From Brachypterus glaber (taxonomy: Eukaryota; Arthropoda; Insecta; Coleoptera; Kateretidae): DNA of 64,000 nucleotides. How positions within the stretch are numbered: the first letter of the stretch is position 1; every line of letters starts with the position of its first letter. The notes under the pieces are model-generated. The model was not told the origin of the DNA, did no database searches, and worked only from the letters and a program-made list of their open reading frames with translations. Shown here piece after piece: positions 11,031 to 53,500 of the stretch. The translations under genes were made by a program, and so were the position numbers. The stretch covers positions 5,291,816-5,355,815 of the forward strand of contig OY294052.1 of assembly GCA_958510825.1 (NCBI GenBank). The letters run 5' to 3'.

Positions 11031-11513
11031 GTAAAAAAATAATTGGACCCTAATTATTTTTTTGACTACAACTATAGGCAAAAAACAGTGTTTTGGACTT
11101 TTAGTTAAAAAAAAAACAACGAGCTGATCAAGAAAAACGGAAACAGGTTTCAAAATCAGGGCATAAAATATGGCCAGACGCTGCCAAAAGGTCCCCGGCT
11201 AATAAAAAAAAAATATTTTTTTGTAGATCAGTCTAATTTTATAAATTAGTCTACCTCAAAGTTTTTGTCCTTTATTTTGATTGACTTTAGTCTTATCAGT
11301 ACGATATATTAACTTGTAATCATCCAATTAAAATTATTTTTAGATATTAAAATTTGATTTGGAGACTTGAATGCATTCATTTTAATCAATATAAATATTT
11401 AACTAATTGTACATGTACATGTACAATGTACATGTACATTTAATCCAACAAAATTAATCGACTGAAGTCTAAGGTGTTGGCATAGGCCATCAGCCAAAAA
11501 AATGTAAACATTT

Positions 11514-12074
11514 TAATGGCAGACTAACATCTCTACTCTAAATTTCTCTACTCCCTAACATCCCTACTCCATAACATCCCTACTCCACAACAACTCTACT
11601 CCGTAACATCTCTACTCCATAACATCTCTACTCCGTAACAACTCTACTCCACACTATAAGGACTTTATTAGCCACTTAATAATAAATGAGCAGTTCAAAG
11701 AACAAAGAATCTTCTTCTTCTAGATTATTTTATTTTTTTCCTAGAAAACGTTTATGTTTAAATTCAAATCTAGAACAATCATAAATGAATTATTCTAAAA
11801 GCCACAATGACCGCGTACTCTTAATATGCACTAATAAGTAAGTAATTAATAAATTAAATTCATATTTGACAGTGACTTAGCATGACAAATATTCATTTGA
11901 GTTAAGACAAGTGGCTAATCGAGTGCATATAGTGCGGAGTAGAGTTCTTACGGAGTAGAGATGTTATGGAGTAGAGATGTTACGGAGTAGAGTTGTTGTG
12001 GAGTAGGTATGTTATGGAGTAGGGATGTTAGGGAGTAGAGAAATTTAGAGTAGAGATGTTAGTCTGCCATTTTA
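11514..12074. mobile_element. Inverted repeat built from a 16-17-bp minisatellite
   Basis: The left arm (about 11514-11655) is a tandem array of TAACATCTCTACTCC-type units. The right arm (about 11935-12074) is its inverse, GGAGTAGAGATGTTA. Both outer ends read AATGGCAGACTAACATCTCT or its complement. Unit variants alternate CTCTACTCC/CCCTACTCC and CAACTCTACTCC. Degenerate relatives lie near 48325 and 55140. Confidence 0.75.
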
Positions 12075-12994
12075 ATCAAAAGGTTTTAGAAATTTACTGA
12101 TTGCGTGACCTTGAGATTAAAAAAAAATCGTCCACAGTCCTAAACATAATTACCAGTGTACACAGGTCCTCAGACCAACGACCAAAATTAACTCTAATTT
12201 AGATTCTAAACCAAATTTATTGAAGGAATATAACGACACTCCCAAACAACAAGGACGTAACTCAAGTTAGACCCATTTTGAGTTATACTCATAGGTAAAC
12301 GCCTTGAAAAAAGACACACCTGGTGGTACTACTCAGATTTCTCCACAGGCCATTTTAACCAAAATTTTACCTAAAAACACTAAAGAAAAAATTTTTAAAC
12401 TAGAATATTATCAGAAACAAACAATAAATAAACAATAAATACTTATACAGTTAAATATAGAATTTTATAAGCTTTCGAATGACGTATCGCATGTCTTCCT
12501 TTTCCACTTCAATCATTTACCCACCCTTAAATAACAAAAAAAAATATTTTAGAAATTTAGCTGTCGTGAAAAATGACAATATATGAGTTACGGCTTTGTT
12601 GCTTGGGGGTATCGATAATTAAAACTTTATAAATTAATCGACGTAAGCTTGAGATTTATAAAAAAAATCTCCTGCTGCACTGAAATTTTTTTACCAATAA
12701 TATCACAAGTCCTCAGCCATAGATGAACGTGGCCAAAATATTTAACAGAATGTCCTTTATGGGAATTTTTTAATTAAAACATTTTATAAAATAAATTGGT
12801 TTCATATTTGGAAAATGCGTAACTTTGCTTGAAACTTACTTTTGTAATCATTATCACTAAAATTTTTACCCAAAATCAAATGGATGGGAAAAGGTTAAAA
12901 GGTTTTATAAATTTATTTTCTTCTTAAATATTAAGGTGTTTAGGAACTGCGTAAACTGCATTAACATTTTCATGGTTTTTATTATAATAATAAT
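12075..12994. other. Non-coding stretch, nothing recognised
   Basis: AT-rich, no coding similarity and no clear repeat ends found. Confidence 0.35.
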
Positions 12995-13290
12995 AATGAT
13001 TGATTGATTGATTGATTGATTGATAAAGAGAAACAAGATGAGGATTTGCCTATTGTGTTGTTCTTGGGTCTCTTGCTAGTCAAACAGCTTCGTTTCCTTT
13101 ATCAGGCTTACTAGGCTGTTTACTAGATTCGCATTGGAGAGCATAGCTTCTGGTTACCATTTCCCGGTTGCCGGTATCTACAGCGATGTAGAGCCACGCA
13201 GTCAAAGAGAACATGAGAGGCTTTTCCGCCTACTCATTACACAGCCTGCATGTTGGCTCCAAAAAATAATAATGATAATTATCATTATTA
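12995..13290 (-). mobile_element. LINE 3' fragment, minus strand, with (TCAA)n tail
   Basis: Read on the minus strand, 13270-13160 gives CRLCNE and, after a frameshift, HVLFDCVALHRCRYRQPG. This is the C-terminal cysteine/histidine motif of R1/I-type LINEs (compare the copy at 51948-52570). The 3' tail is the TGAT microsatellite at about 12998-13024. It sits about 190 bp upstream of esterase exon 1. Confidence 0.65.
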
Positions 13291-13472
13291 TTTTTGCCAC
13301 TTGGCTCTTTTTCATTAGGCATTACAAAGTTGATATTGAAATTTCCACCTTTCACTATTCAAAATACGTTACCAACTTGAATACAATGTCATATCTCATG
13401 TTAATGTTGTAATACTTTTTTGTTGTTATTATTTTACTTAAGTTTTCGGTGCCATAGTAAAACGCAAAAAAT

Positions 13473-32762
<19,290 letters not shown>

Positions 32763-32944
32763 AATCTTTCTTTTTTTTTTAATTATGACCAGTATTCGGC
32801 GAATTTCCAGTACTCGCATAGGCGCCGCGTCGACTCTACTAGCGCTCACCGAGGTTTTAAATATTTACATTTTTATTTCTTTTTATCTTGATTTTTTTTA
32901 ATGATTCCATTTAAATGAGTCAGGTGGGAAAAAAGTTATCGATA

Positions 32945-32950
32945 AATAAA
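32945..32950 (+). terminator. Candidate polyadenylation signal, gene 1
   Basis: AATAAA about 183 bp after the gene 1 stop codon; the closest canonical hexamer seen. Confidence 0.35.
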
Positions 32951-33296
32951 AATTAAAAACTTTCGTATTCTTAAAAGATAAAAATCGAATATCGGTTTTT
33001 TCTTTGAAAAACACCGATATATAGTTATAGTATAGTTAATATGTATAGTCAATATTGTTGTGTGAAGTCCACTAGATTTCTCGTGGATATCCTGCCAGGG
33101 TCTGGATATAGGCGGACATTTGGATGTCCATGGGATATCTAATGGCAATCCAGGCTATCCACTGAATATACTCTATATCAAGAAAGTATATCCCCTAGAT
33201 ATCTAATAGTTATTATGTGCTGTGATTTGGTATCACCGTTTTATAAGAGTTGTTAATACACAACATATTTTTTTTGAGTTACATTTTATTTTTAGC

Positions 33297-33908
33297 TAGT
33301 ACTGCAGTTGATTTCAACAAAACTGGAAAAGTGGGGTTAGGTACAATTTCATGTTTTCCATAAAATTTAGTTGTGTGAATGTGGATTATTTAAATGAGGT
33401 TATGCCTGTTTGAAAAATAAGGTTAGTTTAACCATGTCAAAAATCATATGTTATTCTATGCATTTGTGTTTAGTAAATACTATTTGGATTTTGAAGCGTA
33501 TCTCTATTGTTAATTACTGTATTTCTGCTCTAAAATATCCCTATTCTAAAATGTCTATTATTAAAACCCCTTATCAATATATTTTGTATCTAATAAACTT
33601 GTTTTAAATACCTTTATTTTTAAAAAACACTACTAGTATATTGGTCTCCTACAACTAGGTATTCCTCATAGTTCCTTAATTTAAAAATTAATATTATGGG
33701 TTTTACACCAGTATTCTTCGAGTATTCTTGTTTTTCTGCTTTATCTCTCCCAATTTTAAAAAAATACACCAACATTTTTTGACTTTGACATTGATGTGGC
33801 AATAACAATATTGACACTAAATTTATTAACAAGTAAACAAATATTTGTCAAATGAAAGATAGTTTTTATAACCCACTTTTCCAGTTTTGTTGAAATTAAC
33901 TGTACTAC
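33297..33908. mobile_element. MITE with about 40-bp inverted ends, gene 1-2 intergenic
   Basis: AGTACTGCAGTTGATTTCAA continuing to ACTGGAAAAGTGGG on the left matches CCCACTTTTCCAGTTTTGTT continuing to TAACTGTACTA on the right. No coding sequence inside. Confidence 0.7.
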
Positions 33909-34802
33909 TACTGCTACTTATACTATATTTCTTTAATTTTTACTAATTACTCACGTTTATTACATTAATATCTTTCAGTATTAAAAGTAAAGCTCTTAAA
34001 GAAAATCCTTTATCCATACATTATTATTAGCTTACAACGCCACTTTTTTGATTAAAATATATTATTACTTTTAACCATGGTTTTAACTTCAAACGAAACA
34101 TTGGAAAACTTCTTTATAAGAAAATGGTTTTATCTGGTAAACTTTTGGTAGAATGCGCCATTTAATAGCTCTTATAATAGTACTTCATTGATTCACCTTA
34201 GGAAGGTACTAATGTCCAATCTTATAAAAGAATGAACTTTTAAAAATTCAGGATCAAAAAGAGTTTATACATATATTAAGTTTGTATGTAAATTTTGTAC
34301 AAATGTATATTTGTCTATTAAATAGATACTAATTATAGTTTTAAATAGATTTCTAAATAAATATTTTAATTTTTATTGCTTATTATTTCATAGAATAATA
34401 ATTTCTCATCCATATGAGACAACTTTCCCCTAATATCTATAAAAAAATAAAAAACCTGAATAAAAAAAAACAATGACACGTTTTTAAATTAATAATTTAA
34501 AACGGGACGTCGCTCTTTGAACTGTTGTTCGATAAAATTAAAATTTTCACTATAAAATAAAATGAGGAGCGTTGTTTCAAAACGAAAAAGATATATATTA
34601 GTATGTATATTAGTATAGCTATAGCTAGACCTGCAAGATCTTTGTAAAATATACCATACAGTGTGGAATTTTCAAAACGAATAAATTAGATTATTGATTT
34701 TTAATTTGACGGGGACTTCTTTTGTTTAACCTACACCAGTGACTTCATAACCATAATAAATTTTAACCGTGATAAATTATTACTCATCTAAGTAAAATTA
34801 TT
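33909..34802. other. Gene 1-2 intergenic, nothing recognised
   Basis: AT-rich sequence with no coding similarity or clear repeat ends. Confidence 0.35.
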
Positions 34803-35312
34803 AAGGGAGCGTTAGGGGGGGTGTGGGGTCTTGAAAACGTTACGCCGCCTTACAGAGGGGGGGTGGGTGTCAGTAAAAATGTTACGTAACACTTAAAAAA
34901 TTATAAACTTATAAAATGTTTATTGGATCATGTTTTTAACAATGATATAGGCTTAAAGAGACGGATTCCTTGTAAATTTTATTGCACACGGCGTGGTTTG
35001 GACTTTTAACAGTTAACTAAATCCTCTAAACAAAAACAATTAGAGATGGAAAACTATAGCCAATAACCGGTTTTCGGTTAACCAGTTTCGGAAATTACAT
35101 CAGACCGGTTTTGGGTTACAACACGAAAGCAATAACTGGTTAAAAACCGGTTAAAACCATAAAGAAAAATTTCCTTTCAATTTTTTTTACTTTTTGTAAA
35201 ATGTTACGTAACAAATAGGGGGAGGGGTCTCGAAAATGTTACGCCGTGGGGGGAGGGGTGGGGATCAAAAATGGCCAAATTTTGCGTTACGTAATACTTA
35301 AACGCTCCCTAA
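34803..35312. mobile_element. MITE (AGGGAGCGTT ends) with GTTACGTAA motifs
   Basis: TTAAGGGAGCGTTAGG on the left and AAACGCTCCCTAA on the right are inverted. Inner GTTACGTAACA and GCGTTACGTAATACTT segments recur as fragments at 520, 14130 and 49790. Several G-runs (GGGGGGTGTGGGG) mark the interior. Confidence 0.6.
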
Positions 35313-35439
35313 TAATATAATAAAGATTTTGAATTTAAAAAGGATTTATGTAATTACTTAAGAAGTAAATTAAATGAGGCCCATAAAGAAAAAGTACAAA
35401 AAAGCATCAAATTTAAATAAGGGCATATCCACAGCCTCT

Positions 35440-35537
35440 CATAAGAACATAATACATAACAATGAGATGTCGTGATTGGCTTGAGGCCATTGTAAGCCAA
35501 TCACGGCATCGCATTCTTATGTTTTATGTTCTTATGC
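35440..35537. repeat. Short palindrome upstream of gene 2
   Basis: CATAAGAACATAATACATAA and GTGATTGGCTTG on the left are matched inverted by AAGCCAATCAC and TTATGTTTTATGTTCTTATG. It lies about 160 bp before the gene 2 start codon, so it could overlap promoter sequence. Confidence 0.6.
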
Positions 35538-35693
35538 AAGCTTCTGAATAGGCCATAACTCAGGAAAGATTTCATTTTGAAACAATGCTCCTCATTTATC
35601 CCCACCCAGATAATGCAAATGAATATAATTTAGAAACAGGAATAGTTTTAAAATTAAGGTTATTTACAAGATAAGTATCTAAAATCAAGCGAA

Positions 35694-45709
<10,016 letters not shown>

Positions 45710-45747
45710 AGTTCCTAATTATATTAATTATTGTAAAATTTTCTGTA

Positions 45748-45753
45748 AATAAA
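45748..45753 (+). terminator. Candidate polyadenylation signal, gene 2
   Basis: AATAAA 39 bp after the stop codon, in an AT-rich stretch. Confidence 0.6.
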
Positions 45754-47069
45754 TATAAATACAAATATAGGTATATTAGTTTTCGAAATTTTTCCTATAC
45801 CTAGTTTAGAGAGCAAGAGAGCAGCTCTAATGATACTTTTTACGCTTAACCCTTTAGCACTTAGTGGCTACATATTTAGCAGCAAAAAAATGTATTTTTC
45901 AGGAAAAAAAAAATAGCTTTTTTAAAGTTTTTTTTTACTATGCAGCCAAACCGTTTAATTTGAATCGCGAATCAACAGCAGTATTAAAATTATACAAAAG
46001 TATTTATATACAAGCCGTGAAGATATGTAATGCTACGCATTCCATTATCTTCTCTTTACAGGGGATATGATATATAGTTCGACGCACGGGTCTGTGGCTA
46101 CGGGAAATATGTTTGGAATGTGTATGTAATGGGGAGGTCCGTTGTAAGCACACAAGACTTATAACGCTCTTGACGGAAAGAAGAGAGCACGAATGATTCC
46201 TTCCCCTTCCGTTGGAGACTTTTTTTCATGGGTAGAACTATACCTAAATTGAATTTTTTCGAATATTTAAACTCAAGTTAAAATTTAGAACTCAAAATAA
46301 AACATTGCTGTCGACAAAAGAATACTTTTAAAACAAAAAGTCTTAAAAAAATATATTTGTTTCTGTCGTATTATTTTAAAGACAATAGGAATCATCCTCA
46401 CATTATTTTCAATTTTTCCTGAAAAATTTCAGTCGATCGGTTAATTCGTTCTTGAGTTATGGAGCTTACATTGGACGGACGAAAGGACGGACTGACGGAC
46501 ATTCTTAAAGTTTCATGAAACTAATTTTTTATTCAAGAATTTTGTTGTTTAGGGCATTTAGGGCAAAAGTCCTCTTTTTAAAATTTTAAATTTTAAATAT
46601 TTGGGTAACTCTGTCAGCAGTTTTAAAAAATATTTTACTAATATTGGTTTTCCACTTTAAAAATAAATAAAACGTAAAACTTTTCGTAATTTATTTTAGT
46701 TTTTAATTTGGGTATCTAATAAAAAAAGAATTGTATTATATTAATTCTTAAATAAACACAAATAACATTAACAAACAAAATATTAAAATGTAATATTCCA
46801 ATATTCTAATTCTAATATTTTAATTATCATATCGACTGGTCTGTATAAAAACCTCGTAAGCTGTACAGTTGTATGTGCAGAATAAACCATTTTCTTTATA
46901 TTTTTCTTAAATAAACGAAACAAAATCATTTGAAAATAAAAAAAAGGCCGTCAAGTAAACATTTTTCGCCCCTAAAATTTGCCTAGCCCTAATGACTAAT
47001 GAAAAATCTGGTCCTGAGTCCATTTATTCATAGTTTAATAGCATTATTTTTATCTGTCTGACCTTGGTA
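45754..47069. other. Gene 2-3 intergenic
   Basis: No gene is supported. Around 46430-46510 there is a GACGGAC-rich segment after TGAGTTATGGAGC, a pattern common in insect repeats. The remainder is AT-rich without visible structure. Confidence 0.4.
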
Positions 47070-47295
47070 TACCGTTACGGTCAAGTGGGGTGACTTCGCA
47101 AAGCCCTCTGAACCAAAGCACTTGTGCAGAAGTTATGGGGTTGTGTGCAAAAGTTGTGAAATTGAACCCTACAACTTGTGTACATTACCCCATAATAAGC
47201 TAACTTATACACACGTGCTTTGGTTCAGAGGGTTTTGCAAAAAAGTGTTCGAAGTCACCCACACCATCCGAAGTCACCCCACTTGGCGGTACTTT
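47070..47295. repeat. Inverted repeat (CAAGTGGGGTGACTTCG) upstream of gene 3
   Basis: TCAAGTGGGGTGACTTCGCA and CCCTCTGAACCAAAGCAC on the left match GTGCTTTGGTTCAGAGGG and GAAGTCACCCCACTTGGCGG on the right. A half copy lies near 7790-7945. It ends about 210 bp before the gene 3 start codon. Confidence 0.65.
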
Positions 47296-47506
47296 ACTTA
47301 TTGACTTTTCGACCCTGGACTTGGACAACATTAATGTTATCCAATAATGCATTTATACATGTTAATTATTTATTAATATTTGAATTTCTAGTTAGTATAA
47401 ATTTAAAATTTAAATAGAAATTAAAATTTAAATTGGATTTTTCATTATTTATATAGACCAATTATATGTACTGTATTAGTTTTGTAAAGGTAACGTGACA
47501 GTAATA

Positions 47507-50500
47507 ATGTTTAAGTGGTCATTTTTTCTAATATTAGTGTTAGAAATATGGCTGGTTTTTGGTGACGAGAATAGGCCAATCGTTGAGCTTGAGAATGGCA
47601 AGTTACGGGGTAAATATATGGAAACAAGAAACGGAAGAAAAATTGAGGGGTTTACTAGTATACCCTATGCAAAACCACCATTAGGAGAACTTAGATTTCA
47701 GGTAATAAAATAATAAAAAATTATTAATTTTTATCTCCTATTTTCTTTAAATATATTTAGCATGTATTAGAAATATATTAGAATTATTTTTTCAAGCTTG
47801 GTTTAATCTATCCACATTGGTTAAAGAGAAGAATACTTAGTCAATGCTATCCAGCATAATTTCTTACATAATACGTATGTCTTGCAATAAAAAATTAACC
47901 AACGTTGTAAAAGCTTTAAAATCGATTTTAAGTATACTACCCCTGAAAATATGAATTTAGCCCCCCCCCCAACTATTTTGCTCTTCTAAGATATATTTTT
48001 TTTTAAGCACTAGTTTCTTAATGTTTTAGCCCCCAGCACCCGTGGAACCATGGGATGGTGTAAAGGATGCATTTAGGATTCATCCTTTCTGTCCACAGAT
48101 GGATTTTTATAGAAGATCCACTTTATACGAGGGAGACGAAGATTGCTTGTACTTAAATGTATACACACCCAAAGTAAGATATTGACTGCATTATAAATAA
48201 AATAGAAAATAAAAATTACATTTTTGCTTTAACAATTATTTTTTCAATTTTATACCGTAAATTTAAAACCATATTTAAATTTTATAATTTGATTTTAGGG
48301 TAAAACTTTAATATTAGATTAAGAATAGGGATATTACAGAGTAGGGATTTTAGGGAGCAGCATTGTTCTAAAGTACGGATGTATGGAGTACACGGAAAGA
48401 AATTAGTGGGCTCTGCGCTATACATTATAAGATATTTGGTAACAGTGGCAAATTATAGTGATTTAAGCTATAGATTATAAGGGACACAATAACTAATAAT
48501 GTTAAAAATAAATTGGAAACGATTATATATATTACAGACACGATTATATTTATTACAGGCACTATTATAAATTTACAGAAATTTTATTATATTATAAAAA
48601 TTATTAGCACGGACAATAATTAAATCTATTTAAGCTATAAATGCCATACTATTTGTTATATTTTATTATTCACTAAACAATTAAATTATTTCATATAAAT
48701 TTTTACACTGACTGCCATAATTGTAAGAGAAAGCCTTGTATTTATATAATAAGCGATTATAATTTGCTTGGTATGTGTGTTATAGCGCTCCTAGCTATAA
48801 TTTTTTTTTTCCGTGTAGGGATGTATGGAGTGGCAATGTTAGGAAGCAGGAAAATCAAGTTAGCATAAAATAAATAGTTATTTATGGTAGTAGTGGGTAA
48901 AATAAGATATTGCCCATGAGAAAATTAACCTGCGAGAGGGCAATATCGGTTTACCCATGAGTGCCATACAAGGTTTTATCCAATAAATAGCTTAGAAATT
49001 CATATTTTTATTAAAAATTTTAATGACATTTACAAGAAAATAATTTGACAAGTGACATTTGAGTGGGTAAAATAAATAATTATCCACTCAATAAAGTAAA
49101 AGCCACGCGGGGGTTATTATTATAGTTTATCTATTTAAAATAAAGCTGGTAATTGTCTTATTATCTGTATGTATTGGATAAAATATATTTTTTTCCTTTT
49201 ATAGTCAGAAGAAAGGAAAGAGCCCCTTCCAGTTATGTTTTTTATTCATCCAGGGGGCTGGCTATGTGGTTCTGGAAATGAAGTGGTTTTTGGTCCTGGA
49301 ATTCTATTGGATAAGGATGTTGTTTTAGTTTCATTAAATTACAGATTAGGTATTTTTTTATCATCTTTAGTTTCTATTTTTAACTAATTTTTTTTTAAAA
49401 TATGTGATACAAACGGCAATTAGTAACTTATTAAATTGTTTATTTATTTTAACCATTTTTTAAGGTCCTTTGGGTTTATTAAGCACGGAAGATGATGTAG
49501 TTCCAGGAAATATGGCTTTAAAAGACCAGAGTTTGGCCCTTAAATGGGTAAAAGAAAATATTGAAAAATTTGGAGGAAACCCTGATAAAATAACCGTTTT
49601 TGGAGATTCTGCTGGTGGAGCTAGTACCCAGTTTCATATGGTATCACCCTTAAGCAGAGGTATGTGTTATCTCCCCTTTTTGTGAGGTTTCTGTCTGTCC
49701 TTCCAGAGGGTTTTCATACTTCCCAAATATCTAAAAGTCAAAAAATACCATGCACAAAAGCTTAGACCTTCTTATAAGGGAACGTTCAAGTATTACGTAA
49801 CGCAAATTTTGATCATTTGATCATTTGACCATACAAAAATCGTCAATTTTTTGTCTCAAAAATCAGAACTACCCCTTAACGGCAAGTCATAGATAAATTA
49901 GCAAAAAACCTCTTAAGAAAATAAAATCCCTTTAAACCTTTTGAATAAAGTTTCGTTTTGATCACTCAAACGGTATGGACTGTACTCTGAATGGAAGGAA
50001 GGATGGACATAAAACAAACTATTTTTCATATTAAGGGATCTTTAGTAATTGGCCAATTACATATATTACATAAAATTAATTATTATTAACTGCAGCTTTC
50101 CCAAAAGTTAGAAACACCTTTTTTCCCTCCCTAGGTAGGAAAAGCCCTTGTAGCCAACTTCATGTATGACATTTTGAATTTATTGACTTGAATTTTATGA
50201 CAAAACTGTTTTTAATATTTTTTTATTTATTTTTTTATTTATTCATTTATTCATGATTTATTTTTATAAAATATCATCAAATAATTGTAAATAAAACAGG
50301 TATGGTTGTGAATAAAATAGTATACAAACCTCGTTTCAACATTTCATTTGTCCTTCGGGAATTATCAAACCTTGGAGCTACGCTCCTCGGTTTGCTAAAT
50401 TTCCCTCAGGAAATAAAACAGTTTCCACCTCAGTATTTAATATACTATTCTTCTAGCCTAGAAGAATATTATATTAGATACCCTAGAAGTTATAGGGTGG

Positions 50501-53500
50501 CTCAAAATTAAAAATTGTAACATAATTATTAATTTTAGAATGGAATGTTTCATTTGTTATACTTTAAAATTTTATGGTTTGTTTTGTAAATACTTTTAAT
50601 CGCAGTCTGCGGTTTTAAATATTTTTATATTGTAGGCCGATAAATAACCTGTTTTTAATTAACACAATAAAAATAAAATTGGGGCAAATTAATTTAAACT
50701 TATAATTACTTTAAAGTTCATATAAAATTATATAATTATATTTATGTTAAAGTAATACAGATCAAGCTTTTTAGAAAACTTTATACAGGGTGATCCATAA
50801 CTGGCATGCCAAAATTTAAGAGGTGATTCTAGATCCAAAAATATAAAAAAAGTTCCTATAAAGGTTGGTCCGAAAATGAGCCCTAAGGGATCTAGGGCCC
50901 TTTAAAATTGTAATAAAAATAAGGTTTTTAATTAATAACTCGGGTACCGTTTAAGCTAGAGCGGCGAGCTTTTGCATGTATACTAGTATTAATAAGGGCA
51001 ATAAGTTTATGTTAATTTATTTTTTTAATTTATCCAGAGGCGTGCCCAGACGGACAAAATATATGAGGCTTAAAACATTTTTGCCCCAAACTTTTCTATG
51101 TGTATGTTTTTTGGATTTGTTGTAAAAAATATAGATTTCTAGAGTAAAAATACATATAAAATATCATATAGTGTAACACTGTAGGAGCAACCGTTATCAA
51201 AAAAAAATGCAATTAAGAGGAAGTAACATTTTGTGCCACCAAAAACGTTACTTTTTAAAAGGCTATTACTCCTTTAATATTAAATTTAGGTGTTTTGGTG
51301 TATAATACTTTTTTGCTCAGTTTTAAATGAAGAATCACCCTGCAGCATTAAAATTTTATTGGTGCTTTTTTTTGTTCCCCATTCAATACGTCATCTTCGA
51401 AGGGCCGTAGCTCCCTTAGGGCTCATTTCCGGACCAACCTTTATAGAAACTTTTTTTCATATTTTTGGAAGTAGAATCACCTCTTAAATTTCGGTACGCG
51501 AGTTCTGGAACAGGCTGTATATTATTTTTTAATAGGGTGGAACAAAATCGAGATATTTAACAAAATATATTTTTTATGACCAATTAAAAAAACGCCCCAT
51601 AGATTTTTTTTTAATTCTTCTAATAGAGCTATGAAATGATGTTTGGGTTTTTCGAAAATTAAACCAAATAGTATATTCTATAAGTAGTATGGAATAGACA
51701 ATATTCCGCGAGAGCCGGCAGGCGAGTATGACGGTCAAAATTGACCAAAACAAAATTGAAGCTCTTTCCCCCTTAACCGATTTTGCTCAAATACGAACTT
51801 GTTCAAGATAATACAAAAATATATCTGTTTACCAAATTTCAAGTCTCTAGCTCAAAGCTTTCTTAAGTTATCGGGGATAAAGACAGACAGACAGACCTAC
51901 AGACAGACAAAAATTTTTTTTGTTGTTTTGCCTGGGAATGCTAGGAAGCCCTCAAACAACTGGCAGAAACCAACAAGGTTTCCTTGATGTGGGTGCCAGG
52001 ACACCAGGGTGTTGAAGGCAATGAGGCTGCGGACTCTCTCGCGAGAGAGGGAGCATGCGCTCAATTTATAGCCCTGAACCTTTCTGTGGCTTTAACAAAA
52101 GCCATCAGGTAAAGGCAATTAAGATATGGGAAACCAAAATCAAAACTCGATATTGGAAAGACCAAAACTTAAGACAGGCCAAAATATTCATAAAATATGA
52201 ACCTAAACGAACAAGAACGTTACTCGGTCTCAGCAAGGTGGACATAAAGACCCATACAGGGCTGTTAACCGGACACTGCCCGCTAAGATATCATCTTAAA
52301 AAAATGGGAAAATCTGAAATCGACATTTGCCGTCTATGCTCAGAAGCACCAGAACACATTATGTGCTTCTGCGAAGCCATTGCTCGCAAAAGGCTACAAT
52401 ATCTAGAACAAGTATACCCAAGACCTGCAGATATATCCCAAGTAGCCCCCAAAAAACTCAGGTTTCTTTAAAAGCCTAAAGTTTGATTTGGACTAAATTT
52501 CAAAGGGGATTCACAATAGATCTCATTGGTCGCAGAGATTTGAAAGGCAGTACCAAGCCTCTTATATTGTATTGTAGTTTGATATTCATTTTTTTTATGG
52601 GAAAGCAAAAAGCATTTTTGTCCACAACTTATATACTATAGTTTTTTTTTCTTTACTGCTTTAGATATGATGAGTGCAGCTATATCCCAAAGTGGCTCAG
52701 CTTTAGGGGTTTGGGCCCTTGCCATAAAGGGAGAATCTATTGCTAAAGCCAAAAAACTGGCAGAGTTAGTTGGATGTCCAAATGACGATAATAAGAATAT
52801 GGTCGAATGCTTAAGAACTGTCAAAGCTGAAGATATTATTGGACAAATGTACAAATTTATGGTAATGTTATCTGTTACACAGCTCTACAAAATACAACAC
52901 ATTTCAAGGTGCCTGGGTTCTGATAACGAGTTCTGAATCTACCTAGTGTCTGATTTTTTTCGAACTGTCACCTGCCGAAATGCACGATCGCCAATGCAAC
53001 ACACACACAATATATTACCTCTTATCTTCCCCTTGCCTCAGCTCACAGGTGCCAGTTAGTAAAATTTAAACAGCAACACATCGTTTTCTGGATAAATGAT
53101 AACAAACTTGTTAAATTATTTAGAATTTTGAAAGATTACACAATATGTGTGAAAATGACTATCTTTCGCTTTTTGAGGTTGCTGAAACTGAATTCGACGT
53201 TAAAAATTTAAAATTTAAAATGACGGATCCAATATGGCATCAAAATTTTAAAAATTTCAATACTTTTTTGCCGAAAATTAGTGATTAGGTATTTTTGAGG
53301 TCTCTGAAACCGAATTCAATATTGCACAAGCCAGCCAACAAACAAAACCAACTGGAAAAAGCAACAGTAAACCCAAAATATATCTGCGGCTTGGTTTTAA
53401 AAGGGCCAATATCACTTTGTCAATAGCAGCGTTTTCACGTCAACTCTAATGACAAAGTGAAATTTGCCCTTTTAGAACCAAGCCACAGATATGTATTTTG

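Noticed and set aside
11520..11650. CRISPR-like regular repeats
   Set aside because: Units are contiguous 16-17-bp tandem repeats without spacers, mirrored in an inverted arm, in a eukaryotic genome.
9648..13472. Search for exons 2-10 of a fourth esterase
   Set aside because: No CPQ...EDCLYLNVY, HGGGW, GESAG or later motif was found on either strand.
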